DNA of 64,000 nucleotides, taken from the NCBI RefSeq assembly GCF_033878955.1, contig NZ_CP138858.1, forward strand, positions 4,181,001 to 4,245,000. Reading direction: 5' to 3'. The position numbers and the translations under genes are program-made. The stretch comes from Coraliomargarita algicola. GTDB taxonomy: Bacteria > Verrucomicrobiota > Verrucomicrobiia > Opitutales > Coraliomargaritaceae. Below the pieces are notes generated by a model. That model did not search any database. It worked only from the letters and a program-made list of their open reading frames with translations, and was not told where the DNA came from. Shown here piece by piece: positions 8,538 to 16,422 of the stretch (positions are counted from its first letter, which is position 1; each line of letters begins with the position of its first letter).

Positions 8538-10073
8538 ATGTCAATTAAGTCATACCTCTCAATACTGTTAGCAAGCGCTACAATTTACATTCCTCAAATA
8601 GCGCTTGAGGCGGCCCAATTAGCGCCTAACGTTCTTTTCATTGCAGTCGACGATTTGAAGCCGATGATCGGAGCGTATGGGGATCGCACGATATTGACTC
8701 CCCAGATAGATCGCTTAGCCGCACGAGGGACAACTTTTTTGAACAACCATTGCCAAGTGGCGGTCTGTGGACCTTCACGGGCTAGTTTACTGACAGGATT
8801 GCGGCCAGATACGACTCAGGTTTACGATTTGAAAACGAAGATGCGTGATATCCATCCCGACATTCTGACATTGCCACAACATTTTAAAAACAACGGTTAT
8901 GAAACGGTCGGGATGGGGAAGATATTTGATCCTCGCTGTGTGGATGGTCGTCAGTATCAGGATCGACCATCGTGGTCGGTGCCATTCATGTATCACTACG
9001 GTAAGGTCGAGTCAGCGGCAGGGTTCGTTAATACGAAGACGATCGAGTGGTTTCGCTCGCAGAAAGATGCCAATGGTAAAGCAATACCTGAGTGGAATAT
9101 CAAAGGCATACCGCCCGTTGAGGGAAGTGAAGCGGTGCCGGACAATGCCTACAGCGATGGAGCAATGGCTGAGGCTGCGGTCGAATGGATTGATAAACTT
9201 GCTGGAGCTGATAAACCTTATTTCCTCGCCGTGGGGTTTCATAAACCGCACCTGCCTTTTGTTGCTCCAAAAAAGTATTGGGATCTCTATGAGCGGGATC
9301 AGTTCAATGTGGCGGCTTATCAAACTGCTCCCGCAGGCACGCCAGAGTTTACCCTGCAACCTGGTTATGAAATTCGTGGGAAATATGACGTGCCGCGTCA
9401 GGGGACGTTTCCCGATGATCTGCAGCTAGAACTGATTCATGGCTATCATGCCTGTGTCAGTTACATCGATGCTCAAATCGGTAAATTGCTCGATGCGCTC
9501 GAAGCCTCCGGTGAGGCCGATAACACAATTATTGTGCTTTGGGGAGACCATGGCTGGCACTTGGGGGATCATTCAATGTGGTGCAAGCACTCCGTTTACG
9601 AACAAGCGACCCGCTCTCCATTGATTCTCGTAGCACCCGAGCAGCAACAGCGAGGCAGCTTTGTGCAATCCCCCACCGAGTTCACTGATCTGTTTCCGAC
9701 TCTCTGCGACCTGGCCGGCTTGGAACACCCGGAAGTTTTAGAAGGTATCAGCTTGTCATCCTTATTGGACGAGCCTGAGGGCCGAGTGCGCAATGTGGCG
9801 ATGAGCCAGTATGCTCGGAAGGCTGGGAGGCATGATTTGGTCGGATATAGCTTTAGAAGTCACAGATTTCGTTATACGGAGTGGCGTATTGCTACTGGCC
9901 CAGGTAAAAAAGGGGATGGGCCTGTCTATGCGCGCGAACTTTATGATTATGTCTTAGATCCATTAGAAACTAGAAACTTGATCGAAGACCTCAGCAATTC
10001 GCGTCAGTTGAAACAGATGGAATTTGAAGCTAAAACGCTCCTTGAAGCTAATGGAATAATGACCGTGCGTTGA
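8538..10073 (+). CDS. Secreted sulfatase, iduronate-2-sulfatase-like
   Basis: This 511-residue protein has a signal peptide of about 25 residues. The sulfatase N-terminal metal motif is NVLFIAVDDLKPMIGAYGD. The formylglycine motif C77-G-P-S-R-A-S-L-L-T-G contains the Cys that a formylglycine-generating enzyme must oxidise. Downstream, 'FLAVGFHKPHLPF' and 'LWGDHGWHLGDHSMWCKHS' carry the metal- and sulfate-binding residues typical of iduronate-2-sulfatase-type (S1_7-like) enzymes. It probably removes sulfate from a sulfated glycan in the periplasm. An exact copy of CGATGTAACA lies 28 bases upstream of the start and may place it under the local LacI regulator. Confidence 0.92.
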   Translation: MSIKSYLSILLASATIYIPQIALEAAQLAPNVLFIAVDDLKPMIGAYGDRTILTPQIDRLAARGTTFLNNHCQVAVCGPSRASLLTGLRPDTTQVYDLKTKMRDIHPDILTLPQHFKNNGYETVGMGKIFDPRCVDGRQYQDRPSWSVPFMYHYGKVESAAGFVNTKTIEWFRSQKDANGKAIPEWNIKGIPPVEGSEAVPDNAYSDGAMAEAAVEWIDKLAGADKPYFLAVGFHKPHLPFVAPKKYWDLYERDQFNVAAYQTAPAGTPEFTLQPGYEIRGKYDVPRQGTFPDDLQLELIHGYHACVSYIDAQIGKLLDALEASGEADNTIIVLWGDHGWHLGDHSMWCKHSVYEQATRSPLILVAPEQQQRGSFVQSPTEFTDLFPTLCDLAGLEHPEVLEGISLSSLLDEPEGRVRNVAMSQYARKAGRHDLVGYSFRSHRFRYTEWRIATGPGKKGDGPVYARELYDYVLDPLETRNLIEDLSNSRQLKQMEFEAKTLLEANGIMTVR

Positions 10074-10228
10074 GAGTGAATATATTGGGGGCGGGCGATA
10101 TCAAGGATGATTGATCGATCTGTGGATAAGGTTACATTAATTAGTATTTGTTCTTCGGGGCGGCTATTTCATATGCTTGGGGTAGAAATACTACTTATTG
10201 TCTCTATTCCCCGAAAACTTCCCATAGT

Positions 10229-10981
10229 ATGAATAAAAGCGCGCTCACTCTATTTTTCTGTTTTAATACTGGTGTCTATTTAGATGCCATCCCAGTCGTG
10301 ACTCAAGTGGGAGATTTGGATTTTACCTATTTGAGTGGCAGCTCTGAAAGTAATTTCAGTGCGAGCACGTTAGACATTGTAACGTCCAAAAACTCCTATG
10401 TGTATGCCGAGCTTCCAGCGGTTTACTTCATCGAAATTGGCGACACGATGACTGTGAGCTTTAGTTTCGCGCTGGATAATTCCCTCGTAGATACTGAGAG
10501 TTCGTTCGATTTTGGTTTTGTTGATAGTGATGGATCAGGGGCTGTTCCGCTCGGTTACGACTATGGCGTTCAGTTGGATCCTGTGACGACAGCAAACGGT
10601 ATGCAATTTCGAGAAGGAGACGATGGAAATCTTGGTAAATATAGCACCGACGCGGCTTTTGCTACGGATACGCATACCGCGACCTTAGTCGTGGAACGAA
10701 CTGCTTTGGATACGTATGATTTATCTTTTTCTAGTCCGTCGCTCTCATCGACGACACGAACGGTTCAGAATGATATAATCCCGCTTGGTGCGACTGAATT
10801 CGATACGATTTATTTTGCATTTCGTGGAGATGCGTGGAATGAGGATTTTGGAGGTAGCTCTGCGATTATGAGCATCAGTAATTTTTCGATCAATACCACC
10901 GCGATCCCTGAGCCCAGGACTTACGCATTCATTTTTGGTAGCTTATGTTTACTTATGTTGGGGAGACGATGTTCTCGTTAA
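10229..10981 (+). CDS. PEP-CTERM sorting-domain protein
   Basis: This 250-residue exported protein has a secretion signal (KSALTLFFCFNTGVYLDAI region). A beta-rich central domain follows with 'LDFTYLSGSSESNFS' and 'MTVSFSFALDN'. The C-terminal sorting tail is IPEPRTYAFIFGSLCLLMLGRR: a PEP motif, a hydrophobic helix and basic residues. Such tails are cleaved by exosortase/archaeosortase-type enzymes and the proteins end at the cell surface or in exopolymer. No exosortase gene is in the window. ATG 10229 is preferred to 10148 because it places the hydrophobic signal at the N-terminus. The binding role of the middle domain is unknown. Confidence 0.8.
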   Translation: MNKSALTLFFCFNTGVYLDAIPVVTQVGDLDFTYLSGSSESNFSASTLDIVTSKNSYVYAELPAVYFIEIGDTMTVSFSFALDNSLVDTESSFDFGFVDSDGSGAVPLGYDYGVQLDPVTTANGMQFREGDDGNLGKYSTDAAFATDTHTATLVVERTALDTYDLSFSSPSLSSTTRTVQNDIIPLGATEFDTIYFAFRGDAWNEDFGGSSAIMSISNFSINTTAIPEPRTYAFIFGSLCLLMLGRRCSR

Positions 10982-11292
10982 GAACGAGAAGTTTGTTCGG
11001 TGTGAAGTTGAGTAGATTGTCCTTATCTTCGGAGTGGTTAACTCAGGGTGGGGGGCGGTGTTACTTAGCAAATTTCTGCCGATAGGTATCGTATTTGACC
11101 GATACTACACGCCGGATGCGCCTTGTTTGCCATCCCAGACGTATTTTTATGCAGAATTTAATGAAATCCATATTACAGGCCAGGAAGGCATGGAGTCTGC
11201 CAAGATGTTCAACTGGCCGTTGATAAGGTGAGCAAGTCTCGCGCTTTGCGAGACTTGCTTTTCTTTTCGAGACTTTGGGTGGAGTGTTTACA
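10982..11292. other. Intergenic stretch between convergent genes
   Basis: No convincing gene is seen. A 65-codon open frame (11034-11231) has no homology I recognise, no ribosome-binding site and ends at a terminator stem, so it is not called. The only supported element is the hairpin terminator at 11231-11268. Confidence 0.5.
11231..11268 (+). terminator. Rho-independent terminator
   Basis: A perfect 12-bp stem, AGCAAGTCTCGC (11231-11242) with GCGAGACTTGCT (11248-11259), has a 5-nt loop and is followed by a T-rich tail (TTTCTTTT) on the plus strand. It would end rightward transcription from the PEP-CTERM gene. The minus strand lacks a U-tract, so it does not look like a terminator for the convergent RraA-like operon. 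Confidence 0.8.
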
Positions 11293-12018
11293 TCAAAAGT
11301 AGCCTCCGCGGTCATGAATTTCTTCGGCTGTGAGGCCGGCTGCGACCCATTCTTTGATCTCGCCTTCGTTGCGCTCGATTTGTTCGGCACGTTCCAAGAC
11401 CGCGACTGCGATCTTGCGAGGGATGACGAGGCCGCCGTCGATGTCAGCGAGGAGGATGTCGCCTGGTCTGACGATGACTTCGCCTACAAAAATGGGGACT
11501 TGATAGGCGACCACCTTCGTGTGAGAGAGCGCTCCGGAACTGGTGCGATAGCGATACCAGATGGGGAAATTCTGACTAAGGATGTCTTTGGTGTCCCGAA
11601 TGCCGCCGTCGATGATGGCACCACGGCAGCCACGTTTCATAGAGGCTTGAGTCATGACTCCGCCCCAATGAGAGGGCTGTTCGATGCCATTGGCGTTGGC
11701 ATTCCAAATGACAACGTGGCCGGGACGAAGGTCGTCGAGCATTTCTACGCGCAGTTCCATTTCGCCACTCATCGTGGGATCTTTGACTGCCTTGACTGTG
11801 AAGGCTTCGCCACAGACGACCATTTCATCGCGCAGTGGCATAATGCTGGAAGGCAGGGCTTGGTAGGGCAGGCACATTTCACGTAGGACGTCGTTGACGG
11901 CTCCTGTGTAGAGTTTTTCGTAGCGCTCGCAGAGCTCTTCGAGTGGGATGCTGAGCTCTATTTTTTCCACGTTATCGCGGATTTGTTTGAGCTTATCGAC
12001 TTGCATTTGCTTACTCAT
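11293..12018 (-). CDS. RraA-like / HMG-aldolase-family protein
   Basis: This 241-residue protein has the RraA-like fold signature. 'GAVNDVLREM' is near the start, then 'LRPGHVVIWNANANG', 'GGVMTQASMKRGCRGAIIDGGIRDT' and 'VRPGDILLADIDGGLVIP'. The family includes 4-hydroxy-4-methyl-2-oxoglutarate aldolases, oxaloacetate decarboxylases and the RNase E regulator RraA; the GG(I/V)RD motif is the Mg-pyruvate site in the aldolases. ATG 12018 is chosen because the upstream extension would overlap the SDR gene. It is the last gene of an operon with an enolase-superfamily dehydratase and an SDR. A retro-aldol or decarboxylation step in sugar-acid breakdown is therefore more likely than RNase regulation. 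Confidence 0.82.
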   Translation of the reverse strand: MSKQMQVDKLKQIRDNVEKIELSIPLEELCERYEKLYTGAVNDVLREMCLPYQALPSSIMPLRDEMVVCGEAFTVKAVKDPTMSGEMELRVEMLDDLRPGHVVIWNANANGIEQPSHWGGVMTQASMKRGCRGAIIDGGIRDTKDILSQNFPIWYRYRTSSGALSHTKVVAYQVPIFVGEVIVRPGDILLADIDGGLVIPRKIAVAVLERAEQIERNEGEIKEWVAAGLTAEEIHDRGGYF

Positions 12019-12053
12019 AATTTTCTTATTTTTTATATGTAGTTGAATTGTTG

Positions 12054-12833
12054 TTACAGGCTCATTCCGCCATCGACGTAGATATTTTGGCCGGTGATGT
12101 AGGCACCTGCATTGCTGCAGAGCAGAAGTGCGGTAGCGGCGCAATCTTCGGGAGTCCCGATGCGGCCGACCGGGATTTTTCCCAGCACGAATTGCTTATA
12201 GTTTTCATCGGCGAGGCGAGGGATGTTGCGGTCTGTTCCGATCACCCCGGGAGCGAGGTTGTTGACAGTGACGCCAGAGGGGCCGAGTTGTTTTGCTAGA
12301 TTCTGTGCTAAGCTGGTTTGCGCGCATTTCGTTGCGGCGTAGATCAGCATGTCCGGATGCGGTTTGCTCTCTTGTACGCTGCCGACAGTGAGGATGCGCC
12401 CCCAGCCACGTTCTACCATGTCTGGGGCTACGCGCTGGATTAGCTCATAGGTGCAGCGTAGGTTGACATTGACCTGCAACTCAAAGTCCTGGCGATTGCC
12501 TTCGAGCCATGGTTTGGGCAACTGTACGGAGGCGTTAGTCACAAGGATGTCGAGCTGACCGAAGGCTTCATTGACTTGCGCGTGAAGATAGTCTGCCGCG
12601 TCATCGTCAGCCAAATTCTTTAGAACCACGGTGCATTGGACTCCGTGGGCGAGCACTTCGTCGCGGACCTTTTGCACGCGCTCAGAGTCGCTTGTGCCGT
12701 GGAGTGCGATGTTGGCTCCCGCCTCGGCCAATGCCAAGGCGATGGCGCGACCAATGCCGCGGGTGGAGCCTGTGACTAAAGCACTGCGTCCACTTAAATC
12801 AAATTGCTTGGCGAGTTTCATGTTTGTATTCAA
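12054..12833 (-). CDS. Short-chain dehydrogenase/reductase (SDR)
   Basis: This 259-residue classical SDR has the cofactor motif TGSTRGIG, the NAS motif (LVTNAS), a catalytic Ser in TVGSVQ, the catalytic YAATK and a C-terminal GQNIYVDGG. It would oxidise or reduce a hydroxyl of a sugar or sugar acid with NAD(P). It sits between the dehydratase gene (27 bases upstream) and the RraA-like gene (35 bases downstream), so it is probably the dehydrogenase of the same sugar-acid pathway. In comparable pathways for L-fucose or L-rhamnose, an SDR oxidises the sugar or the 2-keto-3-deoxy acid. The substrate is inferred only from context. Confidence 0.9.
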   Translation of the reverse strand: MNTNMKLAKQFDLSGRSALVTGSTRGIGRAIALALAEAGANIALHGTSDSERVQKVRDEVLAHGVQCTVVLKNLADDDAADYLHAQVNEAFGQLDILVTNASVQLPKPWLEGNRQDFELQVNVNLRCTYELIQRVAPDMVERGWGRILTVGSVQESKPHPDMLIYAATKCAQTSLAQNLAKQLGPSGVTVNNLAPGVIGTDRNIPRLADENYKQFVLGKIPVGRIGTPEDCAATALLLCSNAGAYITGQNIYVDGGMSL

Positions 12834-12860
12834 TATGTAATGACAGAGCGCTTTGGAGCA

Positions 12861-14213
12861 TTAGCTCCATTGACGATCGTTGGCCCATTCTTTGTCCCAC
12901 TCGTTGGTCGGGGCCCATGCTTCGGGGAAGTCGGGGTGAAGCTTTTCGGCAATGAGCTCCTCGTTGAGCGCTTCGATCCCTAGGCCGGGAGTCGTTGGTA
13001 CTTGGATGTATCCGTTGTTGATGAGAGGTTTGGGCAGGCCGAGGGCTAAATCTTCCCACCAGGGGATGTCGACCGAGTGTACTTCCAGCGCGATGAAGTT
13101 GCGGGTGGCGGCGGCCACGTGTACTGCGGCCATACAGGCAATGGGGCTTTCCGCCATATGGATCGCCATGGAGACGCCGTAATCCTCGGCCAGATCTCCT
13201 ATCTTTTTGGTTTCCAAAATACCCCCTGTGGAGAGCACGTCGGGGTGGACGATTGCCAGATTGCCGGACTCGAATAGCGGCATGAAGTTTTCCTTTAAGT
13301 AAATGTCTTCACCGGTGCCGATGGGGACAGTGGTGGCGTTCGCAAGACGTGTGTATTGCTCGGTCATTTGCCACGGAATGGGATCTTCCATCCAAGCTAG
13401 ATTGAATTTCTCCAGGCGCTTGGCCAGCTTAATGCAGTCTTCCAGTGGAATGTGCCCGAGGTGATCGATGGCCAGTGGGATTTCATAGCCAATCTCAGCA
13501 CGCACATCGGCCATGTATTGTTCCAGATAATCCAAGCCTTTTTCGGTGAGATGAATTCCTGTGAAGGGGTGGGCCGTATTAAACAGATCGTAGGCTTCAC
13601 CGCGCATCGCGCGTGGATCGATGGAGCCGCCCGGTGTGCTGAAAACCGTTTTCTTGTATTCTTTCATCTTCTCCAGAAAACCAAGTGGTGCGCTTAGGCA
13701 ACCCGGCTGGTCAATCAGAAGCTCTAGCCCTAGATCCATTTTGAGATAGGTGAAGCCCAGATCCATGCGAGCTCGCAGGGCCTTGCCCATGTCGCGCCCG
13801 CCACCTTCGGAGTCGGTGTCGCAATAGATCCGGATTTGATCGCGGTATTTACCTCCTAATAACTGCCAAACGGGGACGCCCCAAGCCTTGCCGGCTAAGT
13901 CCCAGCACGCCAGCTCGATGCCACTCACGCCGCCACCCTGACGTGAATGCCCTCCGAATTGTTTGATACGACGGAAGATCTTCTCCACATTGCAGGGATT
14001 CTCGCCGATGATCCGGCTCTTCAGCATCGCCGCGTAGGTGCGGCTGGACGCATCGCGCACCTCGCCGTAGCCGACCAAACCTTGGTTGGTGTAAAGCTTG
14101 ATCAGTGTGCAACGTTTCGGTGCGCCGTCGATGTCGGCAAAGCGCATGTCGGTAATTTTTAAGGTCGAGGGGTCTACCTCGCTCAGGGCTTTGTTGTGAT
14201 GGGGGTGAGTCAT
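12861..14213 (-). CDS. Enolase-superfamily (mandelate racemase-like) sugar-acid dehydratase
   Basis: This 450-residue protein has a capping N-terminal domain and a barrel. Metal ligands are likely D250 (AIDHLGH), E276 (WMEDP) and E302 (GTGEDIY). The candidate base H352 is in 'MAIHMAESPI', and K158 is in YLKMD. Members of this group dehydrate aldonic acids such as fuconate, rhamnonate or galactonate; one branch is the cycloisomerase of 3,6-anhydro-galactonate from agar. A stretch of about 60 residues (165-225) is longer than in typical relatives. It is the first gene of the dehydratase-SDR-RraA operon and divergent from an IclR regulator whose likely operator lies just upstream. Confidence 0.85.
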   Translation of the reverse strand: MTHPHHNKALSEVDPSTLKITDMRFADIDGAPKRCTLIKLYTNQGLVGYGEVRDASSRTYAAMLKSRIIGENPCNVEKIFRRIKQFGGHSRQGGGVSGIELACWDLAGKAWGVPVWQLLGGKYRDQIRIYCDTDSEGGGRDMGKALRARMDLGFTYLKMDLGLELLIDQPGCLSAPLGFLEKMKEYKKTVFSTPGGSIDPRAMRGEAYDLFNTAHPFTGIHLTEKGLDYLEQYMADVRAEIGYEIPLAIDHLGHIPLEDCIKLAKRLEKFNLAWMEDPIPWQMTEQYTRLANATTVPIGTGEDIYLKENFMPLFESGNLAIVHPDVLSTGGILETKKIGDLAEDYGVSMAIHMAESPIACMAAVHVAAATRNFIALEVHSVDIPWWEDLALGLPKPLINNGYIQVPTTPGLGIEALNEELIAEKLHPDFPEAWAPTNEWDKEWANDRQWS

Positions 14214-14272
14214 GATTGTTTCCTTTTTCGGATGTTGAATGTGTGGGGCGGAGTCATTAGGTCAAAATAATA

Positions 14273-14291
14273 TTGATAATTTAATTATCAA
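14273..14291. promoter_or_regulatory. IclR operator candidate between the sugar-acid operon and iclR-type gene
   Basis: TTGATAATTTAATTATCAA is a perfect 19-base palindrome with 9-bp arms. A further half site, TGATAATT, lies a few bases downstream toward the regulator start at 14308. Its position, 60 bases from the dehydratase start and 17 bases from the IclR-family start, fits autoregulation and control of both divergent units. Confidence 0.65.
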
Positions 14292-14307
14292 ATGTGATAA
14301 TTCTTGA

Positions 14308-15045
14308 ATGAGTTCTAAAAATAACCCAGCAGTGTCGAAAGCAATTGCAGTCGTTCAGTATGTGGCCGATAGCAAAGAGCCGGTAAGTGTTAAGGAGCTT
14401 TCCTATGCTCTGGAGGTACCACAGGCATCCTGTTACCGGATCGTGCGTACCTTATTAGAGAAGAATTGGCTGCGTCAGGACATGAACGGAGGGCTTAGTA
14501 TTGCGTTCGGTTTAGCGCATGTGGCCCGTGGTTATTCGGACTTGGAGATGCGTCTCAAAGAGTTGGATGCGCCTGTGAAGCGTTTGGCTAGCGAACTCAA
14601 TATGTCAGTTAAATTGACATTACGCGAAGGGCATTATGCGACCACGGCCCTGCGTGCGGAGTCGATAAATCCCAATGCGATTACAACGCCCGTTGGTTCG
14701 CGTTTCCATCTTGCCGTTGGTTCCGCGGCGGCGGCTTTGCTATCACAGCTGTCTGATCGGGAGATTGAGTTAGGACTTGATTCGGCTCCAAAGGAAGTTT
14801 GGCCGCGTCAGACGCGTGAGCATGTATGGGAGCGCGTGCGAGCTTGCCGTGAATACGGTGTGTGCGCTGATTTAGGCTTACAGCATCCAGCGATTTATGC
14901 GGCTTCGACGTTGCTGAAGATAACGGACTCGCTGGTAGTCGCATTGACAGCTGTCGGCTGGCAGGATGATTTCGAGGGGGAGAAGCTGCAGGCTGTCTTT
15001 GATCGCCTTTTGCGGGCTTCTGATACGATTCCTCAATTGTTGTAA
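14308..15045 (+). CDS. IclR-family transcriptional regulator
   Basis: This 245-residue protein has an N-terminal winged helix (residues about 8-65: 'AIAVVQYVADSKEPVSVKEL', 'PQASCYRIVRTLLEKNWL'). An IclR effector-binding domain follows (about 85-240). IclR proteins usually bind small acids, including 2-keto-3-deoxy sugar acids and glyoxylate. It is divergent from the dehydratase/SDR/RraA operon, so its effector is probably an intermediate of that pathway. The palindrome at 14273-14291 lies immediately upstream. Its 3' end overlaps the convergent oxidoreductase gene by 13 bases. Confidence 0.9.
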   Translation: MSSKNNPAVSKAIAVVQYVADSKEPVSVKELSYALEVPQASCYRIVRTLLEKNWLRQDMNGGLSIAFGLAHVARGYSDLEMRLKELDAPVKRLASELNMSVKLTLREGHYATTALRAESINPNAITTPVGSRFHLAVGSAAAALLSQLSDREIELGLDSAPKEVWPRQTREHVWERVRACREYGVCADLGLQHPAIYAASTLLKITDSLVVALTAVGWQDDFEGEKLQAVFDRLLRASDTIPQLL

Positions 15046-16364
15046 TCGCACTGTTCAGGTAGATGCGTTTGATGGCAACCTTCGACTGGAAGATGGAAAC
15101 TGGTGTAGTTCGAGAGCTGAAAGGCTGTGGTGCTTTTTGCCCAGGGGATGTTTAGTTCGGAGAACAGTAGCTCATTCTGATATGCTTGATGGGTAATGCT
15201 TTGAATGTTCTGGATGCTGATGAATTCTTCACCCTCGGGGCTGGGAATTGTTTCCAAATACTGTGTCGGAATTGTATGGATACTGGATGATTCGTGGGCT
15301 GCATTGACGCAGAGGGTATGTGCCTTTGCCATTTCCAGAGTGCAGGTTAATATGCTTGAATCGCTGTATCGCTTAAACATCGATTCGCCGATAATGCCGA
15401 GCATGTCTTTGAAATTGGCGCATGGTATCTCAGCCTCGATGATACCGTTCCTCAGGAGTTGTGCGCGTTCCATTGACCAGAGAATCGTACCGGATGCGCC
15501 AGTGATTTCAATCGTTGGGTTCTCTTTGCTTGGGCAACTGTGACTTGCGTAGAAGTGCATGCGGATTCCGTTAGTTGTTTGAATTCGGATGCAGGCTGTG
15601 TCTGGGCTTTCAATTTCGTATGCGCGGTAGAGTTCTGCTTGCACTGTTTGTGGCATCGCCGATTTATGCAGTTTTTCGCCGGCAAAGAAACACATGAGGT
15701 TGAGTGGGTGGGCTAGTGCATTGTTAAATGGGGAGTCGAGCACGCATTCACTGGCTAACTGTAATTTGCCTGCCCAATTGTTGCGGCTATAGTAGGACTT
15801 GCTGCGGGGCCAAAGCGCGCGTGACTTAATCGAGTGAATTTGACCGATGGCACCGTCGAGTATTGATTGCTTTACCCAGCGTGCTGCCGGATCGTAAACA
15901 TGTTGGAATCCGACGGCCACGAATTGATCGCTGTTCGCCTCCGCATCGAGCATGGAGTTGACGAGTTGGATGGTCGCAGCAGCGGGTTTTTCGACATAGA
16001 CATTGGCGCCGGCATTGAGCGCAAGGCGGGTCATTTCGGCATGGTGATGAATGCCTGTGGGGATGAAGCAAAGGTCGATTTTATCTTTAAAGTCAGTGAG
16101 CATTCGTGCGAAGTCGTCATAAATTCGGCCGCCCATTGATTCGATCTCGCTGCACTTTTCGGCTTCTTCTGCTTGGTTGATGATTGTGGCTGCTTTGAGT
16201 TGGAAAAGGCCTCGCTCGGCGGCCCGCTTTATGAGTTTATAGTGTGCGTTTCCGTAGCCAGATACTCCGACCAGCGCGACTGCCAGTGTGCGGGGCTTTG
16301 GGGCTTGTTCTTGTTGAGTCACATCGGCTGTGTTGTGTGTGCCTGGTTGAATGGTGGCCATCAT
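15033..16364 (-). CDS. Gfo/Idh/MocA-family oxidoreductase
   Basis: This 443-residue protein has an N-terminal Rossmann fold (LAVALVGVSGYGNAHYKLI). 'LCFIPTGIHHHAEMTRLAL' follows, with the family motif YVEKPAA carrying the conserved Lys. The C-terminal half is the alpha/beta dimerisation and substrate domain. The family uses NAD(P) to oxidise or reduce sugars, inositols and their derivatives, and some members hydrolyse glycosides. It follows the alpha-galactosidase gene on the same strand with a gap of 58 bases, so the two probably act on the same galactose-containing compound in the cytoplasm. The last 60 or so residues look unconserved. Substrate unknown. Confidence 0.87.
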   Translation of the reverse strand: MMATIQPGTHNTADVTQQEQAPKPRTLAVALVGVSGYGNAHYKLIKRAAERGLFQLKAATIINQAEEAEKCSEIESMGGRIYDDFARMLTDFKDKIDLCFIPTGIHHHAEMTRLALNAGANVYVEKPAAATIQLVNSMLDAEANSDQFVAVGFQHVYDPAARWVKQSILDGAIGQIHSIKSRALWPRSKSYYSRNNWAGKLQLASECVLDSPFNNALAHPLNLMCFFAGEKLHKSAMPQTVQAELYRAYEIESPDTACIRIQTTNGIRMHFYASHSCPSKENPTIEITGASGTILWSMERAQLLRNGIIEAEIPCANFKDMLGIIGESMFKRYSDSSILTCTLEMAKAHTLCVNAAHESSSIHTIPTQYLETIPSPEGEEFISIQNIQSITHQAYQNELLFSELNIPWAKSTTAFQLSNYTSFHLPVEGCHQTHLPEQCDYNN

Positions 16365-16422
16365 CTATGATTGGTAAGTGTTCTATTGAGTATGATTTCT
16401 ATACTGTCGTATTTCGGGGTGC

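Noticed and set aside
11034..11231. 65-codon frame after the PEP-CTERM gene
   Set aside because: No ribosome-binding site and no recognisable domain; it ends at the terminator stem and looks like chance.
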